NCBI GenBank assembly: GCA_021798655.1
Contig: JAJZFE010000070.1
Span: forward strand, 1 to 8,977
Origin: Acidobacteriota bacterium
GTDB taxonomy: Bacteria; Acidobacteriota; Terriglobia; Terriglobales; Acidobacteriaceae
Direction: 5' to 3'
DNA length: 8,977 nt
Shown: piece by piece, positions 6,663-8,977 of the stretch
Numbering within the stretch: the first letter of the stretch is position 1
Layout: the number at the start of each line of letters is the position of its first letter
Made by a program: the position numbers and the translations under genes
Notes under the pieces: generated by a model
The model's database searches: none
Told to the model about the DNA's origin: nothing
The model's input: the letters and a program-made list of their open reading frames with translations, nothing else

Positions 6663-7796
6663 ATGAAGTCGCTTCACCCCCTCCGCCGCACCCTCATCAC
6701 ATCCCTCGCAGGAGCCTTCCTCTTGACCGCATCCGCAGCCCCCGCCCACGCGGCCTCCGTCACCACCGCCGCCTGGGGCACCGCCGACAGCCAGCCCGTC
6801 TCCCTCTACACCCTCACCGGCAATCACGTCACCGTCCGCATCACCAACTTCGGCGCGCACATCGTCTCCATCCAGGCCCCCGACCGCACCGGCAAGCTCG
6901 CCGACGTCGCCCTCGGCTACAACGACCTCGCCGGCTTCCAGGCCGACGCCAAAACCTACATGGGCTCGGTCGTCGGTCGCTACGGCAACCGCATCGCCAA
7001 AGGAACCTTCTCCCTCGACGGCCAGACCTTCCACATCCCCACCAACGACCACGGCAACGCCCTCCACGGCGGCACCGTCGGCTTCGACCGCAAGGTCTGG
7101 ACCGGCAAGCCCGTCCCCGGCGGCGTCGAGTTCACCCTCGTCTCCCCCGACGGCGACATGGGCTTCCCCGGCACGCTCACCGCCCACGTCCGCTACACCC
7201 TCATCGGCGACGCGCTGCACATCAGCTACTCCGCCACCACCACCAGCCCCACCGTCCTCAACCTCACCAACCACACCTACTTCAACCTCGCCGGCGAAGG
7301 CCACGGCGACATCCTCGGCCACATCATGATGATCGACGCCGACCGCTTCACCCCCGTCGACGCCACGCTCATCCCCACCGGCCAGCTGGACTCCGTCGAA
7401 GGCACCCCCCTCGACTTCCGCACCCCCACCGCCATCGGCAAGCGCATCAACGACCCCAACGACCAGCTCAAGCTCGGCGGCGGCTACGACCACAACTGGG
7501 TGCTCATCACCCACGGCGAAGCCCTCCACCTCGCCGCAAAGGTCGTCGAACCCGTCAGCGGCCGCACCCTCACCGTCACCACCACCCAGCCCGGCGTCCA
7601 GTTCTACTCCGGCAACTTCCTCGACGGCTCCTTCACCGGCATCTCCGGCAACAAGTACGAGAAGCACTTCGGCTTCTGCCTCGAAACCCAGCACTACCCC
7701 GACTCCCCCAACCACCCCGCCTTCCCCTCCACCGAACTGAAACCCGGCCAGACCTTCCGCTCCGAGACCGTCTTCACCTTCGGCGTCGAAAAGTAA
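6663..7796 (+). CDS. galM: Secreted aldose 1-epimerase (galactose mutarotase)
   Basis: This enzyme interconverts alpha and beta anomers of galactose, glucose and related aldoses. The 377-residue product starts with a signal peptide ending APAHA (26-30), so it acts outside the cytoplasm. The mature part is a complete GalM-family beta-sandwich: VVGRYGNRIAKGTF (103-116, R110), NALHGGTVGFDRKVW (132-146, H135), the acid histidine H204 in NLTNHTYFNLAG (200-211), D276 in GGGYDHNWV (272-280), and the catalytic base E341 in FCLETQHYPDSPNHPAFPS (338-356). Every expected catalytic and substrate residue is present. It diverges from the GH105-esterase gene and is followed by a strong terminator, so it is probably monocistronic. 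It may speed uptake of sugars released by the neighbouring hydrolases. Codons are extremely C-ending (CTC, GCC, ACC), opposite to the minus-strand genes. Confidence 0.95.
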   Translation: MKSLHPLRRTLITSLAGAFLLTASAAPAHAASVTTAAWGTADSQPVSLYTLTGNHVTVRITNFGAHIVSIQAPDRTGKLADVALGYNDLAGFQADAKTYMGSVVGRYGNRIAKGTFSLDGQTFHIPTNDHGNALHGGTVGFDRKVWTGKPVPGGVEFTLVSPDGDMGFPGTLTAHVRYTLIGDALHISYSATTTSPTVLNLTNHTYFNLAGEGHGDILGHIMMIDADRFTPVDATLIPTGQLDSVEGTPLDFRTPTAIGKRINDPNDQLKLGGGYDHNWVLITHGEALHLAAKVVEPVSGRTLTVTTTQPGVQFYSGNFLDGSFTGISGNKYEKHFGFCLETQHYPDSPNHPAFPSTELKPGQTFRSETVFTFGVEK

Positions 7797-7823
7797 CCAG
7801 CCCTCTCCACCTCACGACACGCA

Positions 7824-7855
7824 CAAGAGGCCCGCTCCCCGCAGCGGGCCTCTTG
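7824..7855 (+). terminator. Rho-independent-type terminator of the epimerase gene
   Basis: A perfect 13-bp stem (CAAGAGGCCCGCT at 7824-7836 with AGCGGGCCTCTTG at 7843-7855) with loop CCCCGC lies 27 bases past the stop. It is followed by CTGCAACAATCTTT, only moderately T-rich. The stem length and GC content make it the strongest terminator in the window. Confidence 0.88.
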
Positions 7856-8015
7856 CTGCAACAATCTTTCGCCATTTTCCGGCCAAACTGCCCGTGTCAA
7901 CCCCCAACCCCTTACCCAAAACCCGTAACCCGTTCCTGTAAAACAACTTACCCCCTTAAAGCAAAAAATACATTCCCCCCACCCCACTCGCTACAATAGA
8001 AATAGGGGAAGCACT

Positions 8016-8086
8016 GAGATTCGAGATTCGAGACGCGAGAACTCAAAACGGGCAACGGGCAAACTGGCAACTGAGAACTGACAACA
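8016..8086. repeat. Heptanucleotide-period degenerate tandem repeat
   Basis: Two adjoining heptamer arrays are visible. The first is GAGATTC, GAGATTC, GAGACGC, GAGAACT (8016-8043). After a short joint, the second runs ACGGGCA, ACGGGCA, AACTGGCA (one extra base), ACTGAGA, ACTGACA (8048-8083). Both keep a 7-base step, which suggests slippage or a shared origin. Confidence 0.7.
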
Positions 8087-8100
8087 GCGAAGGAATCTGC
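8086..8100 (+). repeat. Partial dispersed repeat (right half only)
   Basis: AGCGAAGGAATCTGC matches the right half of the 34-bp element with the inner CGGAG block missing and no left arm. It directly follows the heptamer tract, as if a repeat was truncated there. Confidence 0.45.
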
Positions 8101-8118
8101 TTGGACTCCTCCCTTTTG

Positions 8119-8143
8119 CTTGTCATTCCCGCAGGGAATCTGC
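8119..8143 (+). repeat. Dispersed palindromic repeat, short copy 4
   Basis: CTTGTCATTCCCGCAGGGAATCTGC (split here as CTTGTCATTCCC / GCAGGGAATCTGC) keeps both ends of the 34-bp element but lacks the central GCGAAGCGG part. It retains a perfect ATTCCC-GCA-GGGAAT hairpin, so the fold is conserved while the middle changes. It has the same orientation as the other copies. Confidence 0.7.
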
Positions 8144-8183
8144 GTCTTCCTCGCTTCGCCACGACGGCCTTGGAAAGCAAACG

Positions 8184-8320
8184 ACCCTAACCCCATCGTT
8201 TTCAATATTATACGTCTATCACATCTGCAATCAACAACTTGCAGCCACTCCACCCGTAACCCCAATGTTTTGAATATTATGCCCGTAAAATCTCTGCAAT
8301 CAATATTTTGCAGCCACAAC
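8184..8320. repeat. Tandem repeat, two about 69-bp units with conserved stem
   Basis: Unit 1 (8184-8251) and unit 2 (8252-8320) are about 75% identical with a single one-base gap. Both contain an ACCC(G)TAACCCC start, TTTT-N-AATATTAT in the middle and CTGCAA-TCA...TTGCAGCCAC near the end. The CTGCAA/TTGCAG stem is intact in both (8225-8230 with 8239-8244; 8294-8299 with 8308-8313), each with an 8-base loop. A truncated third start (CCCCGTAACTCGTT) follows at 8322. Confidence 0.8.
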
Positions 8321-8384
8321 ACCCCGTAACTCGTTGATTCCAGAGATCAAGCCATTTCGATAGGGGCGGGAGGGGGGTACCCCT

Positions 8385-8977
8385 CTACCGCCCGCCGATC
8401 ACCTCCACCGCGTCGGCCGACCCGGCAAAGCCGACCTCGCCGCCGCTGTGGGTCAGCTTCGCCGCTGCATCATCCCAGTGCAGGTGCGCGATGGAAAACT
8501 TCCCCTGCTCATACGCGTAAGTCTTCCCATCGTCGCTGTACAGGTCGAAGTCGCCGTCTGCGCCGCGATACACCTTCACCGTCGCGATCTGCTGTCTGTC
8601 GTTGGTGCTCTCCACCGCAGTTCCCAGCGGCAGGACTGAACCTGCGCGCACGAACAGAGGGATCGTATCGATCGGCGCGCTCACCGTGATGGTCTGCCCG
8701 CCGTGCACGCGCTCATCGGTCCAGTAGTTGTACCAGTCCGTTCCCGCCGGCAGATATACGCTGCGCGCCGTCATCCCCTGTTCGGTCACAGGCGCCACCA
8801 GCAACGCCGGCCCGAACATGTACTCATCGCCGATGTCTGCGGTCTTCGGGTCGCTGCCAAAGTCCATGAACAGCCCGCGCATAAACGGCGCACCTGTCTG
8901 ATTCGCCATGCGGCCCAGCGAGTAGAGGTACGGCATCAGCTGATAGCGCAGCCGCAGATACTTTGCCAGGATCGGTT
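8385..8977 (-). CDS. Glycoside hydrolase family 31 (alpha-xylosidase / alpha-glucosidase), C-terminal part
   Basis: Only the last 196 codons are in the window. They begin PILAKYLRLRYQLMPYLYSLG, the segment after the GH31 barrel's catalytic region. ADIGDEYMFGPALLVAPVTEQG, VYLPAGTDWYNYWTDE and IDTIPLFVRAGSVLPLG then match the proximal C-terminal beta-domain of YicI-type enzymes. The final part (VKVYRGADGDFDLYSDDGKTYAYEQGKFS) is the distal DUF5110-like domain. The nucleophile and acid/base aspartates lie beyond the right edge, so alpha-xylosidase cannot be told from alpha-glucosidase or transglycosylase. Apparent starts inside the window are internal methionines. The stop is TAG at 8385-8387, and the gene converges on the epimerase across the repeat-rich gap. 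With fucosidase nearby, action on xyloglucan or pectin side chains is plausible, but this is inference. Confidence 0.9.
   Translation of the reverse strand, partial: PILAKYLRLRYQLMPYLYSLGRMANQTGAPFMRGLFMDFGSDPKTADIGDEYMFGPALLVAPVTEQGMTARSVYLPAGTDWYNYWTDERVHGGQTITVSAPIDTIPLFVRAGSVLPLGTAVESTNDRQQIATVKVYRGADGDFDLYSDDGKTYAYEQGKFSIAHLHWDDAAAKLTHSGGEVGFAGSADAVEVIGGR

Larger units (their letters stand above)
7797..8384. other. 588-bp repeat-rich intergenic region
   Basis: Between the epimerase stop and the convergent GH31 stop there is no convincing gene. It holds the epimerase terminator, a C-rich stretch with CCCGTAACCCG (7922-7932), a heptanucleotide-period tract (8016-8086), a partial and a short copy of the TTGTCATTCC repeat (8086-8100, 8119-8143), and a 69-bp tandem repeat (8184-8320). 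It is clearly less GC-rich than the flanking genes. An open frame across 7948-8322 on the minus strand is explained by these repeats. Confidence 0.75.

Noticed and set aside
6648..7715. 355-codon minus-strand frame opposite the epimerase
   Set aside because: It is an almost pure Gly/Val/Glu/Ala/Asp low-complexity product, a mirror of C-ending codons.
7948..8322. 124-codon minus-strand frame across the intergenic repeats
   Set aside because: It reads through a tandem repeat, a dispersed palindrome and a heptamer tract, with no ribosome site or domain. Its internal similarity comes from the 69-bp repeat.
8184..8335. CRISPR array
   Set aside because: There are only two diverged 69-bp units with no regular unique spacers and no cas gene.
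8363..8383. G-quadruplex or terminator at the GH31 3' end (GGGG-C-GGG-A-GGGGGG then TACCCC)
   Set aside because: It has only three G tracts of three or more. The GGGGTACCCC palindrome has no loop and no T tract follows on the minus strand, so neither call is supported.

Overview
The window looks like a GC-rich chromosomal segment from an acidobacterium, most likely class Terriglobia (the Granulicella / Terriglobus / Edaphobacter group). The basis is a conserved core gene (recA) next to secreted plant-polysaccharide enzymes, plus intergenic repeats starting TTGTCATTYC that I associate from memory with that group. The assignment is inference; no database was searched.

Layout. Positions 1-525 (minus) hold the N-terminal part of a THI5/NMT1-type ABC-transporter substrate-binding protein, cut by the left edge. 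Positions 569-1303 (minus) encode a six-helix VUT-family (YhhQ-type) queuosine-precursor transporter. recA (1449-2537, plus) diverges from it across a 145-bp promoter region and ends at a strong hairpin terminator. Convergent to recA are two minus-strand genes, an alpha-L-fucosidase (GH29, Tat signal, 2671-4233) and, upstream of it, a secreted two-domain enzyme (GH105 unsaturated rhamnogalacturonyl hydrolase fused to an SGNH/GDSL rhamnogalacturonan acetylesterase, 4327-6327). A divergent 335-bp region leads to a secreted aldose 1-epimerase (6663-7796, plus) with a textbook terminator. A 588-bp repeat-rich gap follows, then the 3' end of a GH31 alpha-xylosidase/alpha-glucosidase (8385-8977, minus), cut by the right edge.

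How the genes work together. The right two thirds form a glycan-degradation locus. The GH105-esterase fusion would deacetylate rhamnogalacturonan I and remove the unsaturated uronic acid left by a lyase. The fucosidase and GH31 enzyme would trim fucose and alpha-xylose/alpha-glucose side residues, and the mutarotase would equilibrate the released sugars. All the complete ones carry export signals, so this chemistry is placed in the periplasm or outside the cell. The left third (solute-binding protein, queuosine-precursor transporter, recA) is housekeeping.

Novel or unusual features are mostly non-coding. A perfect 34-bp direct repeat brackets the fucosidase gene, and two diverged relatives lie further right, all in the same orientation. 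Between the epimerase and GH31 are a heptanucleotide-period tract and a 69-bp tandem repeat with a conserved stem and variable loop. An A/T-rich inverted repeat overlaps the -35 box of the GH105-esterase gene. Codon choice flips with strand (NNC on plus genes, NNG on minus genes), implying strong replication-strand skew with the minus strand as the leading strand. I found no CRISPR array, tRNA, rRNA, IS element or phage gene, and no clearly new multi-gene system.
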